Assembly (NCBI RefSeq): GCF_018982965.1
Contig: NZ_JACBYP010000086.1
Coordinates: forward strand, 1 to 34,776
Direction: 5' to 3'
DNA: 34,776 bases
DNA from: Streptomyces mayonensis
GTDB taxonomy: Bacteria; Actinomycetota; Actinomycetes; Streptomycetales; Streptomycetaceae
The notes under the pieces are model-generated. The model had not been told where the DNA came from, did no database searches, and saw only the letters and a program-made list of their open reading frames with translations. Below, one piece after another: positions 22,542-30,126 of this stretch. The position numbers were made by a program, and so were the translations under genes. Every line of letters starts with the position of its first letter. Within the stretch, counting starts at the first letter, position 1.

Positions 22542-23885
22542 GTGACTCCTCCCGATCCGCTCGCCCCCCTCGACCTGGCGTTCTGGAACATCGAGTCCCC
22601 CGAGCACCCCATGCACCTCGGCGCTCTCGGTGTCTTCGAGGCCGCCTCGCCCGACGCCGGCGCCCACGCGGCGGACCTGCTCGCGGCCCGCGCCCCCGCC
22701 GTGCCCGGACTGCGGATGCGCATCCGGGACACCTGGCAGCCCCAGCCGGCCCTGCGAGGGCCCCTCGCGTTCGGCGGCGCCACCCGGGAGCCCGACCCCC
22801 GCTTCGACCCGCTCGACCACGTCCGGCTGCACGCGCCCACCACGGACTTCCACGCCCGGGCCGGCCGCCTCATGGAACGGCCCCTGGAGCGCGGCCGTCC
22901 GCCGTGGGAGGCGCACGTGCTGCCCGGCGCTGGCGGCGGCCGTTTCGCCGTGCTGTTCAAGTTCCACCACGCCCTGGCCGACGGCCTGCGCGCGCTGACC
23001 CTCGCCGCGGGAATCCTCGACCCGCTGGACCTCCCCGCACCCCGGCCCCGCCCCGACCGGCCGCCGCGCGCTCTCCTGCCCGACGTGCGCACGCTGCCCG
23101 GCAGACTGCGCGACGCGCTGTCGGACGTGGGCCGCGCCCTGGACATCGGCGCCGCCGCGGCCCTGTCCACCCTCGACGTGCGCTCCTCGGCCGCGCTGAC
23201 GGCCGAGTCCTCCGGCACCCGCCGGATCGCGGGCGCGGCCATCGACCTCGACGACGTGCACCACGTCCGCAAGACCACGGGCGGCACCGTCAACGACGTA
23301 CTGATCGCCGTCGTCGCCGGCGCCCTGCGCCGCTGGCTGGACGAACGCGGCGACGGCAGCGAGGGCGTCGCGCCACGCGCGCTGATCCCCGTCTCCAAAC
23401 GCCGTCCGCGCACCGCCCACCCGCAGGGCAACCGGCTCTCCGGGTACCTGATGCGGCTCCCCGTCGGCGATCCCGACCCGCTCTCCCGCCTCGGCACGGT
23501 GCGCGCGGCCATGGACCGCAACAAGGACGCCGGGCCGGGCCGCGGCGCCGGGGCCGTCGCCCTGCTCGCCGACCACGTGCCGGCGCTCGGCCACCGGCTC
23601 GGCGGCCCGCTGGTGTCGGGCGCGGCCCGGCTCTGGTTCGACGTCCTCGTCACCAGCGTGCCCCTGCCGAGCCTCGGACTGCGGCTCGGCGGACACCCCC
23701 TCACCGAGGTCTATCCGCTGGCACCGCTGGCCCGCGGCCACTCGCTCGCGGTCGCCGTCTCGACGTACCGGGGACAGGTCCACTACGGTCTCGTCGCCGA
23801 CGCGAGGGCGGTGCCCGACCTCGACCGGCTCGCCGCGGCCCTGGCCGACGAGGTGGAGACCTTGCTCACGGCCTGCCGTCCCTGA
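22542..23885 (+). CDS. Wax ester synthase / diacylglycerol acyltransferase (WS/DGAT)
   Basis: Transfers an acyl group from acyl-CoA to diacylglycerol or fatty alcohol, forming storage triacylglycerol or wax ester at the membrane. The 447-residue protein opens with PLDLAFWNIESPEHPMHLGA, typical of the family. It holds the catalytic HHALADG (His142-His143, Asp147-Gly148) and has GGTVNDVLIAVVAGALRRWL in the second half. S. coelicolor has several such enzymes; from memory SCO0958 is the main characterised one and this gene may be its equivalent. GTG 22542 follows GAGG (22531-22534) at proper spacing; ATG 22527 has no ribosome site and would add five residues. Terminated by a small hairpin overlapping the stop. 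Confidence 0.92.
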   Translation: MTPPDPLAPLDLAFWNIESPEHPMHLGALGVFEAASPDAGAHAADLLAARAPAVPGLRMRIRDTWQPQPALRGPLAFGGATREPDPRFDPLDHVRLHAPTTDFHARAGRLMERPLERGRPPWEAHVLPGAGGGRFAVLFKFHHALADGLRALTLAAGILDPLDLPAPRPRPDRPPRALLPDVRTLPGRLRDALSDVGRALDIGAAAALSTLDVRSSAALTAESSGTRRIAGAAIDLDDVHHVRKTTGGTVNDVLIAVVAGALRRWLDERGDGSEGVAPRALIPVSKRRPRTAHPQGNRLSGYLMRLPVGDPDPLSRLGTVRAAMDRNKDAGPGRGAGAVALLADHVPALGHRLGGPLVSGAARLWFDVLVTSVPLPSLGLRLGGHPLTEVYPLAPLARGHSLAVAVSTYRGQVHYGLVADARAVPDLDRLAAALADEVETLLTACRP

Positions 23886-23942
23886 CGCGGACGGGTTTGG
23901 ATCCGCGTGCCGCGCTGAATAAAATCCGCTGTTCGACAGCGG
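23885..23942. terminator. Two small inverted repeats between the DGAT and SDR genes
   Basis: ACGCGGA (23885-23891) pairs with TCCGCGT (23902-23908), starting at the last base of the DGAT stop codon. A second hairpin, CCGCTGT-TCG-ACAGCGG (23926-23942), follows GAATAAAAT at 23917-23925. The first is probably a weak terminator. The second, just after a possible -10-like AT-rich tract, could be an operator or leader hairpin of the SDR gene. Confidence 0.45.
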
Positions 23943-23987
23943 TCGCCTCCCACAGCGCCGCAACGGCGACCAGGGAACGGCAGCGCG

Positions 23988-25592
23988 ATGACGGTGACAC
24001 AGGACGGCTCGGCGACCACGGACGGCGCGCTCGTGGACGACGCGCTCCCGGGCGTGGCGTCCGCGGAAGAGACGCCGGTGGGCGCGGCGCCGGTGGACGA
24101 GGTGCCGGTGGACGAGGCGTCGGTGGGCGAGGCGGCCGCCGCCCACGGGCCCGGCATCGACCCGGAGCGGCTCGCCGTCTGCCTGAGCGTGCTGGAGGAA
24201 CTGGACCGGCTCGACGTCGACCACCCCGACGCGATCCGCGTCCGCCGGGCCACCTCGCACATCTACCGCATGGTCAAGCAGCGCCGCCGCCAGGAGCGCC
24301 GGGCCGCCAAGACCGCCCACGACAAGGCGGTCACCGAGGCCACCGCCACCGGTTCCGCCGAGCGCATCGACGACGAGACCGAGGGCCTGCTCCCCTCCTC
24401 CCGCACCGAGGAGGGCTCGATCGCGGGGATACTCCAGCGCCCCCGCTCCTGCTACATCTGCAAGCAGCGCTACGTCGAGGTCGACTACTTCTACCACCAG
24501 CTCTGCCAGGACTGCGCCGCCGAGAACCGGGCCCGCCGCGACGCCCGCGCCGACCTCACCGGCAAGCGCGCGCTCCTCACCGGCGGCCGCGCCAAGATCG
24601 GCATGTACATCGCGCTGCGGCTGCTGCGCGACGGCGCCCACACCACGGTCACCACCCGCTTCCCCAAGGACGCCATCCGCCGCTTCAAGGCCATGGACGA
24701 CTCCGCGGACTGGCTGCACCGGCTGGAGGTCGTCGGCATCGACCTGCGCGACCCCGCCCAGGCCGTGGAACTGGCCGACCGCGTCGCCGAGCAGGGGCCG
24801 CTCGACATTCTGATCAACAACGCCACGCAGACCGTGCGCCGCCTGCCCTCCGCGTACGCCGCGCTCGTCGAGGGCGAGGGCGCCCCGCTGCCCGCCGGGG
24901 AACTGCCCGCCCACCAGGTCATCGGCGCCTTCGGCTCCGGCGCGGTGGACGGGCTGGCCGCGCTGCCGCTGGGCACCTCGGGGCTCGACGCGCAGCAGGT
25001 GGCCGACCTGGCGCTGGTCGCCGGGAACGCCAGCGTGGTCCGGCACCGGGAGGGCACCGCGATCGACGCGGGCGGCCTGGTGCCCGACGTCGTCGACTCC
25101 AACACCTGGGTCCAGACCATCGAGCAGATCTCGCCGGTGGAACTGCTCGAGACCCAGCTGTGCAACTACACCTCGCCGTTCATCCTCATCAGCAAGCTCC
25201 GGCCCGCGATGGCGGAGGCGGCGCGGCGGGCGTCCGCCGGGCGGGCCTACGTCGTCAACGTCTCGGCGATGGAGGGCGTGTTCGCCCGCGGCTACAAGGG
25301 CGCGGGCCACCCGAACACCAACGCCGCGAAGGCCGCCATGAACATGGTGACCCGGACCAGCGGCCAGGAGATGTTCGACACCGACCGCATCCTGATGACG
25401 TCGGTCGACACCGGCTGGATCACCGACGAGCGTCCCCACTACGACAAGCTCCGCCTCGCCGACGCCGGCTTCCACGCCCCGCTCGACCTGATCGACGGTG
25501 CCGCCCGCGTCTACGACCCGATCGTCCGCGGCGAGGCGGGCGAGGACCTGTACGGCGTCTTCCTCAAGGACTACGCGCCCGGCAGGTGGTGA
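23988..25592 (+). CDS. Large atypical SDR oxidoreductase with N-terminal Cys4 site
   Basis: A 534-residue protein. Residues 1-50 are acidic and repetitive (PVDEVPVDEASVGEA), and residues about 55-110 are probably helical. A CxxC-x14-CxxC site (Cys155, 158, 173, 176) follows that could bind zinc. The rest is a Rossmann SDR domain opening with ALLTGGRAKIGMYIALRLLR and containing DILINNATQT. The active-site region keeps Ser426 (NVSAMEG) and Lys448, but the usual YxxxK reads TNAAK, with Thr444 where the catalytic Tyr belongs. The motif is TGGRAKIG rather than TGxxxGIG. I do not know its substrate; similar divergent SDRs occur in other actinobacteria. ATG 23988 has only a weak AGGGAA upstream. The gene may be transcribed alone. 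Confidence 0.85.
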   Translation: MTVTQDGSATTDGALVDDALPGVASAEETPVGAAPVDEVPVDEASVGEAAAAHGPGIDPERLAVCLSVLEELDRLDVDHPDAIRVRRATSHIYRMVKQRRRQERRAAKTAHDKAVTEATATGSAERIDDETEGLLPSSRTEEGSIAGILQRPRSCYICKQRYVEVDYFYHQLCQDCAAENRARRDARADLTGKRALLTGGRAKIGMYIALRLLRDGAHTTVTTRFPKDAIRRFKAMDDSADWLHRLEVVGIDLRDPAQAVELADRVAEQGPLDILINNATQTVRRLPSAYAALVEGEGAPLPAGELPAHQVIGAFGSGAVDGLAALPLGTSGLDAQQVADLALVAGNASVVRHREGTAIDAGGLVPDVVDSNTWVQTIEQISPVELLETQLCNYTSPFILISKLRPAMAEAARRASAGRAYVVNVSAMEGVFARGYKGAGHPNTNAAKAAMNMVTRTSGQEMFDTDRILMTSVDTGWITDERPHYDKLRLADAGFHAPLDLIDGAARVYDPIVRGEAGEDLYGVFLKDYAPGRW

Positions 25593-25700
25593 CGGGCCCA
25601 CCGAGTGTCCGGGGCCGCCGTGCCCCGGACCACCGCGCCCGTGCCGCCGATTCCCGGTGCCGCCGATTCCCGGGCCGCCGGGACCCGTGCCGACGGCGTG

Positions 25701-26153
25701 TCAGTCCACCGCGCCCAGCCGCGCGTTGCGTGCCGCCGTCATCTCCAGCACCGAGCGCCAGTCCTCCAGGACCCCGGCGTCGAAGACGGCGGTGCGGGCC
25801 TCCTCGTCCGCCTGGCGCAGGCTGACCACGTCGTCGTCGTGGGCCCAGGCCTCCGCACGGGCGTGCCGACGCAGCAGGCGGGCGACGCGCGCGCCGAGCA
25901 GCGGCCGTACCGCGTCGGCGGTCCGGACGGCCGGGTTGCCCGGCCACGGCAGCCGGCCCACGGGTGACACCAGCCCCGCCACCTGGAGCTCCTTGTCCGC
26001 GGGGCGGCGCCGGCGCAGCAGCGCGGCCGTCCGCAGCGCGTGTCCGTGCAGATCCGGGCCCGCGGGGCCCCCGCCGCCGTACTCCTGGCCCGGCCGTTCG
26101 CCCCGGCAGGCGTACAGCAGGTCCATCAGCTCCTCGACGCTGCGCAGTTCCAT
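25701..26153 (-). CDS. Degenerate HD-domain protein
   Basis: A 150-residue protein whose layout follows small HD-domain phosphohydrolase/oxygenase-like proteins: an N-terminal helix EELMDLLYACRGE, LHGHALRTAALLRRRRPADK, ELQVAGLVSPVGRLPWPG, a middle helix ADAVRPLLGARVARLLRRHA and VVSLRQADEEARTAVFDAGV. In active relatives the second block reads L(L/V)HDIG; here the His-Asp pair is Ser-Pro. Metal binding is therefore probably lost, although the first His and the final Asp (RQAD) remain. The enzyme is likely inactive or has a structural or regulatory role. ATG 26153 follows a good GGAGGA site. It is divergent from the small gene at 26625. Confidence 0.7.
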   Translation of the reverse strand: MELRSVEELMDLLYACRGERPGQEYGGGGPAGPDLHGHALRTAALLRRRRPADKELQVAGLVSPVGRLPWPGNPAVRTADAVRPLLGARVARLLRRHARAEAWAHDDDVVSLRQADEEARTAVFDAGVLEDWRSVLEMTAARNARLGAVD

Positions 26154-26624
26154 GTCCCGGTCCTCCCGCGAGACAGCCGTTGCCGACCGGCAGCAGACCA
26201 TGCCCAGCTTGCGCGGCGACCAACGGCGACTTAACTGCGCGACCCGTCGCCGTCGGCGTTCGAGGAGGGAGCGGCGGTGTGGGCCGAACGGGTGACTTGT
26301 GTGCCGTGCGGAAGGGGAGGAAACGGAGCACACTGGGGTCAACTCCGCGCGGTTCGGAGGGCAATGGTTCTGCCATGTTTTGAGCCCCATAGAGCGCACC
26401 CCCGCTCATTTGGTTAGTCTGGAGCGGATGGACGGCAGCGCAGGGCACCACCCACAGCCGAGGTCCGTCACGGGACAGGCCGGTTCACCACGGTCTGCCC
26501 AGAAGAGTTGCCGGCGCCACCGCGTCCGAACTGCATTCGACTCACACCCCAGCGGGCGCCGAGTGCCGGCCAGCAGAATGGCCGACGGAGGCCCGAGGGT
26601 GACCCGACACAGAAGGAGTGCGCG
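26154..26624. other. Divergent intergenic region between the HD-like gene and the 58-aa gene
   Basis: I see no gene in these 471 bp. It contains both promoters and a locally AT-richer stretch at about 26365-26420 (TTTGGTTAGTCTGG at 26409-26422 holds a possible -10-like TAGTCT). A short pair GTGTGC/GCACAC (26299-26304, 26338-26343) is the only symmetry noticed. The roughly 200-nt leader upstream of the 58-aa gene is long for such a small gene. Confidence 0.5.
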
Positions 26625-26801
26625 GTGACACCGGAGACGACGACGAACCCAGAACAACGGACCGAGGAACGCACCGGGCGTGCGCGCCGCAGGCCCGGAG
26701 AGATCGGCATCCTCGACGTGTGGGCGCGATCCGCACCGATCCGCCTCGCGGGCTACGAGGAGGACCTGGCCGAGCCGCACATCCTGCCCAGCGTGGACTG
26801 A
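26625..26801 (+). CDS. 58-aa protein with distinctive C-terminal segment, function unknown
   Basis: GTG 26625 lies six bases after a near-perfect AGAAGGAG (26611-26618). The frame gives a hydrophilic N-terminal half (TPETTTNPEQRTEERTG, then RARRRPGE) and a striking C-terminal half: IGILDVWARSAPIRLAGYEE, then DLAEPHILPSVD. No signal peptide, membrane segment or Cys is present. The polar leader followed by a compact, less charged tail is reminiscent of a ribosomally made peptide precursor, but no maturation enzyme gene is close by, so that is speculation. I have a vague memory of similar tails in other Streptomyces hypothetical proteins but cannot name a family. The next gene is a GNAT 46 bases downstream. 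Confidence 0.72.
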   Translation: MTPETTTNPEQRTEERTGRARRRPGEIGILDVWARSAPIRLAGYEEDLAEPHILPSVD

Positions 26802-26847
26802 CCCCCGCGAAGGCCGCGGAGCGCATGGGCGTGCCACACTCACGCCC

Positions 26848-27339
26848 ATGCTGATCAGGGAAGCCACGGCCGCCGACTGGCCGCACATCTGGCCCTTCTG
26901 GCACCGCATCGTCGCGGCCGGCGAGACCTACGCATGGGACCCGGACACCCCGGAGGCCGACGCCCGGTCCCTGTGGATGAACCCCGCCAAGCGCGTCTAC
27001 GTCGCCGAGGACGGCACCGGCACCGGCAGCACCGTCGTCGCGTCCGCGTACCTCACGCCCAACTACGGCGGCGGCGCCGCCCGCATCGCCAACGCGGGGT
27101 TCATGGTCGACCCCGACCGGGCCGGACGCGGGACCGGCCGGGCCCTCGCCGAGTACGTCCTGGACGCCGCGAGGGCCGACGGGTACCGGGCCATGGTCTT
27201 CAACGCCGTGGTCGAGACCAACCCGGCCGTACGGCTGTGGACCTCCCTCGGCTTCACGGTCCTGGGCACGGTGCCGGACGCCTTCGACCATCCGCGGCAC
27301 GGACGGGTCGGCCTGCACATCATGCACCGCGCGCTCTGA
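26848..27339 (+). CDS. GNAT-family N-acetyltransferase
   Basis: A 163-residue single-domain GNAT. It begins MLIREATAADWPHIWPFWHR and has strand VVASAYLTPNYGGGAARIAN, the acetyl-CoA loop VDPDRAGRGTGRALAEYVLD (R/Q-x-x-G-x-G/A), then YRAMVFNAVVETNPAVRLWT and LGFTVLGTVPDAF, typical of the C-terminal half. The pattern resembles small-molecule acetyltransferases of the L-amino acid/phosphinothricin kind; the substrate is unknown. ATG 26848 gives the natural N-terminus; the ribosome site is weak. It may share a transcript with the 58-aa gene. It ends seven bases before the convergent amidase gene. Confidence 0.9.
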   Translation: MLIREATAADWPHIWPFWHRIVAAGETYAWDPDTPEADARSLWMNPAKRVYVAEDGTGTGSTVVASAYLTPNYGGGAARIANAGFMVDPDRAGRGTGRALAEYVLDAARADGYRAMVFNAVVETNPAVRLWTSLGFTVLGTVPDAFDHPRHGRVGLHIMHRAL

Positions 27340-27346
27340 CGCCCCC

Positions 27347-28690
27347 TCAGGCCGACGGCGCGGTACGGCGCCAGGGCCTCAGCTCCTCGACCCGCCCCGC
27401 CAGTTCGAGGAGCGTCGCCTCCGAACCCGGCGGTCCCGCCAGCTGAACGGCGCAGGGGGCGCCCGAGGGCAGGGTGCCGGAGGGCACCACCAGCGCGGGC
27501 CAGCCCGTCAGGTTCCACGGCGGAGTGAAGGGCGAGTAGGCCGAGTTGACGGCCACGTTGCGCAGCCAGCCGCGTTCGTGCCAGGGGCCCGCCACGGGGG
27601 AGCGGCGGGCCAGCGCCGGGGTGAGCAGCACGTCGTACGCGTCGAAGAACGGCTCCAGCCGCCCGCGCAGCCGCCGCCGCGCCGCACCGGTCTCCGCGCG
27701 GGACACGAAGGGCCGCCCGACGGCCGCGTGCACCCGGGTGCGCCGGGCGAGCAGCCGCCGGTCCAGGCCCCGTGCGTCCACCGAGGTGCCGGCCGTCCAA
27801 TGGGTCAGGGCGGCCGTGCCCAGCGACGCCGGGTAGGGCGGATCGGCCCGGCGCACCTGGTGGCCGCCGCGCATCAGTACTCCGGCCGTCTCCCGTACGG
27901 CGTCCGCGTACGGGCGGGAGACGGGGACACCGGGCAGCGGACTGCGCAGGGAGGCGGCTATCCGGAGGGTGCCCGAGTCCTCGCGGCGCGGCAGCGGGCC
28001 GTCCGCGAGGACCGTGAGCATCAGGCGGGCGTCCGCCACCGTCGTGGCCAGCGGACCGTTCTCCGACATGCCGAACCAGTCGCCCTCGCCGATTCCGGCC
28101 GGCACCACGCCGTGGCCCGGTTTGACCCCGACGAGGCCGCAGTTGGCCGCCGGTATGCGCAGCGAGCCCATGCCGTCGTTGCCGAGCGCGAGCGGCACCA
28201 GCCCGGCGGCGACCGCGGCCGCGCCGCCGCCCGACGAGCCGCCCGCCGAGCGGGCCGGGTCCCACGGGTTGCGGGTCGTGCCGTGCACTCCCTCCGTGGT
28301 GCCGAACACACACAGCTCGGGAACGTTCGTCAGCCCCACCACCACCGCGCCGGCCGCCCGCAGCCGCGCCACGGTGACGTGGTCGGCCCCGGCCGGCGTG
28401 TCCGGCGTGGCGGCGGACCCGACCCGCACGGACTCGCCGCGCACCGCGAGGTTGTCCTTCACCGCCACCGGCACTCCGGCCAGCGGCAGCCGGGCCACAT
28501 CGCTCCGCCCGCCCACCTCGTCGGCCTCCGCGAGCGCCGCTTCGGCCCGCACCCTGCGGAAGGCGCCGAAGCGGCCGTCGAGCCGGGCGATCCGGTCGAG
28601 GTGTGCCCGGACCACCTCGCGCGGCGCGGCCCGCCTGTCCTGCACGGCGGCGGCGATCTCGGTGGCGGTCCGGCCGGCCCAGTCGGTCAC
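27347..28690 (-). CDS. Amidase-signature-family hydrolase
   Basis: A 447-residue enzyme of the Ser-cisSer-Lys class, hydrolysing a small amide to acid and ammonia. The catalytic Lys lies in GVPVAVKDNLAV, the cis-Ser in ARSAGGSSGGGAAAVAAGL and the nucleophile Ser in GNDGMGSLRIPAANCGLVG. The usual GSDxGGSIR block appears as GNDGMGSLR, a mild change with the serine retained. The C-terminal part has NLTGWPALVVPSG and GAPCAVQLAGPPGSEATLLE, as in the family. The natural substrate cannot be assigned. GTG 28690 is preferred (GGAG seven bases upstream); ATG 28741 lacks a ribosome site and would add 17 residues. Convergent with the GNAT gene. Confidence 0.92.
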   Translation of the reverse strand: MTDWAGRTATEIAAAVQDRRAAPREVVRAHLDRIARLDGRFGAFRRVRAEAALAEADEVGGRSDVARLPLAGVPVAVKDNLAVRGESVRVGSAATPDTPAGADHVTVARLRAAGAVVVGLTNVPELCVFGTTEGVHGTTRNPWDPARSAGGSSGGGAAAVAAGLVPLALGNDGMGSLRIPAANCGLVGVKPGHGVVPAGIGEGDWFGMSENGPLATTVADARLMLTVLADGPLPRREDSGTLRIAASLRSPLPGVPVSRPYADAVRETAGVLMRGGHQVRRADPPYPASLGTAALTHWTAGTSVDARGLDRRLLARRTRVHAAVGRPFVSRAETGAARRRLRGRLEPFFDAYDVLLTPALARRSPVAGPWHERGWLRNVAVNSAYSPFTPPWNLTGWPALVVPSGTLPSGAPCAVQLAGPPGSEATLLELAGRVEELRPWRRTAPSA

Positions 28691-28808
28691 GGAGGGCTCC
28701 CAGGGGTGCGGTGACGGGTTCGGGACTACTGGCGAGTACATGGAACAGAACAGGCACTCTGCCCGCCCGGGGCGCCCGTGTCGAGAGCACGGACCCGACG
28801 GGCTCCCC

Positions 28809-28844
28809 AGTCCCTGGTGGAGCCGTAGTCCCTGGTGGAGCCGT
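28809..28844. repeat. Perfect 18-bp tandem duplication after the LacI gene
   Basis: AGTCCCTGGTGGAGCCGT occurs twice in a row (28809-28826, 28827-28844), ending at the base before the LacI stop codon as read on the plus strand. It lies in the LacI 3' untranslated region. A slippage product; no function is evident. Confidence 0.9.
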
Positions 28845-29891
28845 TCAGGCCGTCCGGGCCGCCCCCGTGCTGTCCCGCTCGATCAGCCGGGGCACCGGCA
28901 CCCGGACCCTGCGGGCCGGACCGCCGTCCAGCAGGGCGGTCAGCTCCGTCGCCGCGGTGCGGCCGAACGCCACGCTGTCGCGGGACAGGGCCGACAGCCA
29001 CGGCTTGACCATGCGGCACAGCGCCGAGTCCTCCCAGGCCACCACGGACACGTCCGCCGGGACCGAGAAACCGAGTTCGGCCGCCGCGGCGACCCCGGCG
29101 ACGGCCATCACGTCGTTGTCGTAGATCAGGGCGGTCGGCGGCGCGGGCGCCTCCAGGACCCGGCGGGTGACGGCGGCGCCCTCCGCGTCGGAGTAGTCGG
29201 TGGTCACCGACTGGACCTCGGTGAGGCCCCGCCGCTCCGCCTCGGCCCGCAGCGCGCGGATGCGGCGCTCGGTGTGCGCGAGGCCGGGCAGACCGGCGAT
29301 GTGCACGATCCGCCGGTGGCCGAGCGCGTGCAGCGCGTCCACCAGCGAGGCCATCGCGCCCGCGTCGTCCGCCCACACCGTCGACAGCGCCGGATGACGC
29401 TCGTCCGGCGCGCCCCCGATCACCACGGCGGGCAGGCCCAGTTCGTCGAGCAGGTCCTGGCGCGGGTCGTCGGTGCGCGGATCGACGACCAGGACGCCGT
29501 CCACCCGGTGCTCGGCCCACCAGCGCCGGTAGACCGCGCACTCGTCGTCGAGGTCCTGCGCGACCTGGAAGAGCAGCCCCAGGTGGCGCCGCGCCAGCAC
29601 CTCCTGGATGCCGGAGACCAGTTGGAGGAAGAAGGAGTCCACGCCGAGGGTGTGCGCGGGCCGCGCCAGCACGAAGCCGACCGTGGCAGCCCCCTCGCCG
29701 GACAGTGCGCGCGCCGCCGTACTGGGCCGCCAGCCGAGCTGCTCCGCGACCCGGCGCACGCGGTCCCGGGTGATCTCGGAGACCCCCGGCCGGTCGTTCA
29801 GCGCGAACGAGACCGCGCTCTCCGAGACCCCGGCCCGCCGGGCGATGTCCTTCATCGTCGGCCGACGCGCGGCGGGCCGCTTGGCCGGCAT
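28845..29891 (-). CDS. LacI-family transcriptional regulator
   Basis: A 348-residue repressor. The N-terminal HTH (TMKDIARRAGVSESAVSFAL) and hinge (WRPSTAARALSG) are followed by a periplasmic-binding-like sugar-sensing domain (GFVLARPAHTLGVDSFFLQL; VDGVLVVDPRTDDPRQDLL; TALIYDNDVMAVAGVAAAAE) and a C-terminal VAFGRTAATELTALLDGG. It diverges from the sugar importer operon at 30127, and two LacI-type operators lie between them, so it very likely represses that operon and itself until a sugar is bound. ATG 29891 follows AAGGAG. The effector is unknown; the GH5-like gene in the operon suggests a beta-linked oligosaccharide. Confidence 0.94.
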   Translation of the reverse strand: MPAKRPAARRPTMKDIARRAGVSESAVSFALNDRPGVSEITRDRVRRVAEQLGWRPSTAARALSGEGAATVGFVLARPAHTLGVDSFFLQLVSGIQEVLARRHLGLLFQVAQDLDDECAVYRRWWAEHRVDGVLVVDPRTDDPRQDLLDELGLPAVVIGGAPDERHPALSTVWADDAGAMASLVDALHALGHRRIVHIAGLPGLAHTERRIRALRAEAERRGLTEVQSVTTDYSDAEGAAVTRRVLEAPAPPTALIYDNDVMAVAGVAAAAELGFSVPADVSVVAWEDSALCRMVKPWLSALSRDSVAFGRTAATELTALLDGGPARRVRVPVPRLIERDSTGAARTA

Positions 29892-29935
29892 GCACGCTCC
29901 TTTCCTCGGTGCCCGCAGGCCTCGGTGACCGTGAG

Positions 29936-29973
29936 CTAAAGCGCTTGAGTTGATTGATCCTAAAGCGCATTAG
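29936..29973. promoter_or_regulatory. Two LacI-type operators
   Basis: CTAAAGCGCTTGAG (29936-29949) and CTAAAGCGCATTAG (29960-29973) are imperfect 14-bp palindromes with the AAGCGC core of the LacI family, spaced 24 bp centre to centre. They lie 45-82 bp upstream of the LacI start and about 155-190 bp before the importer operon start, where both promoters should be. Confidence 0.82.
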
Positions 29974-30126
29974 TGGGCGACCGCAAGTGTCGACAGGTTC
30001 GGCTGTGAACTGGTCTAATGCCGTCCGGACTTCTTTAGTTGGCGCGAATGCATTGACTTTCCGCGAGATCGCCGTGCATGGTCGCTGCCATCCCACCGCC
30101 GATGTCCTCCAGGGAGACGTGCCACC

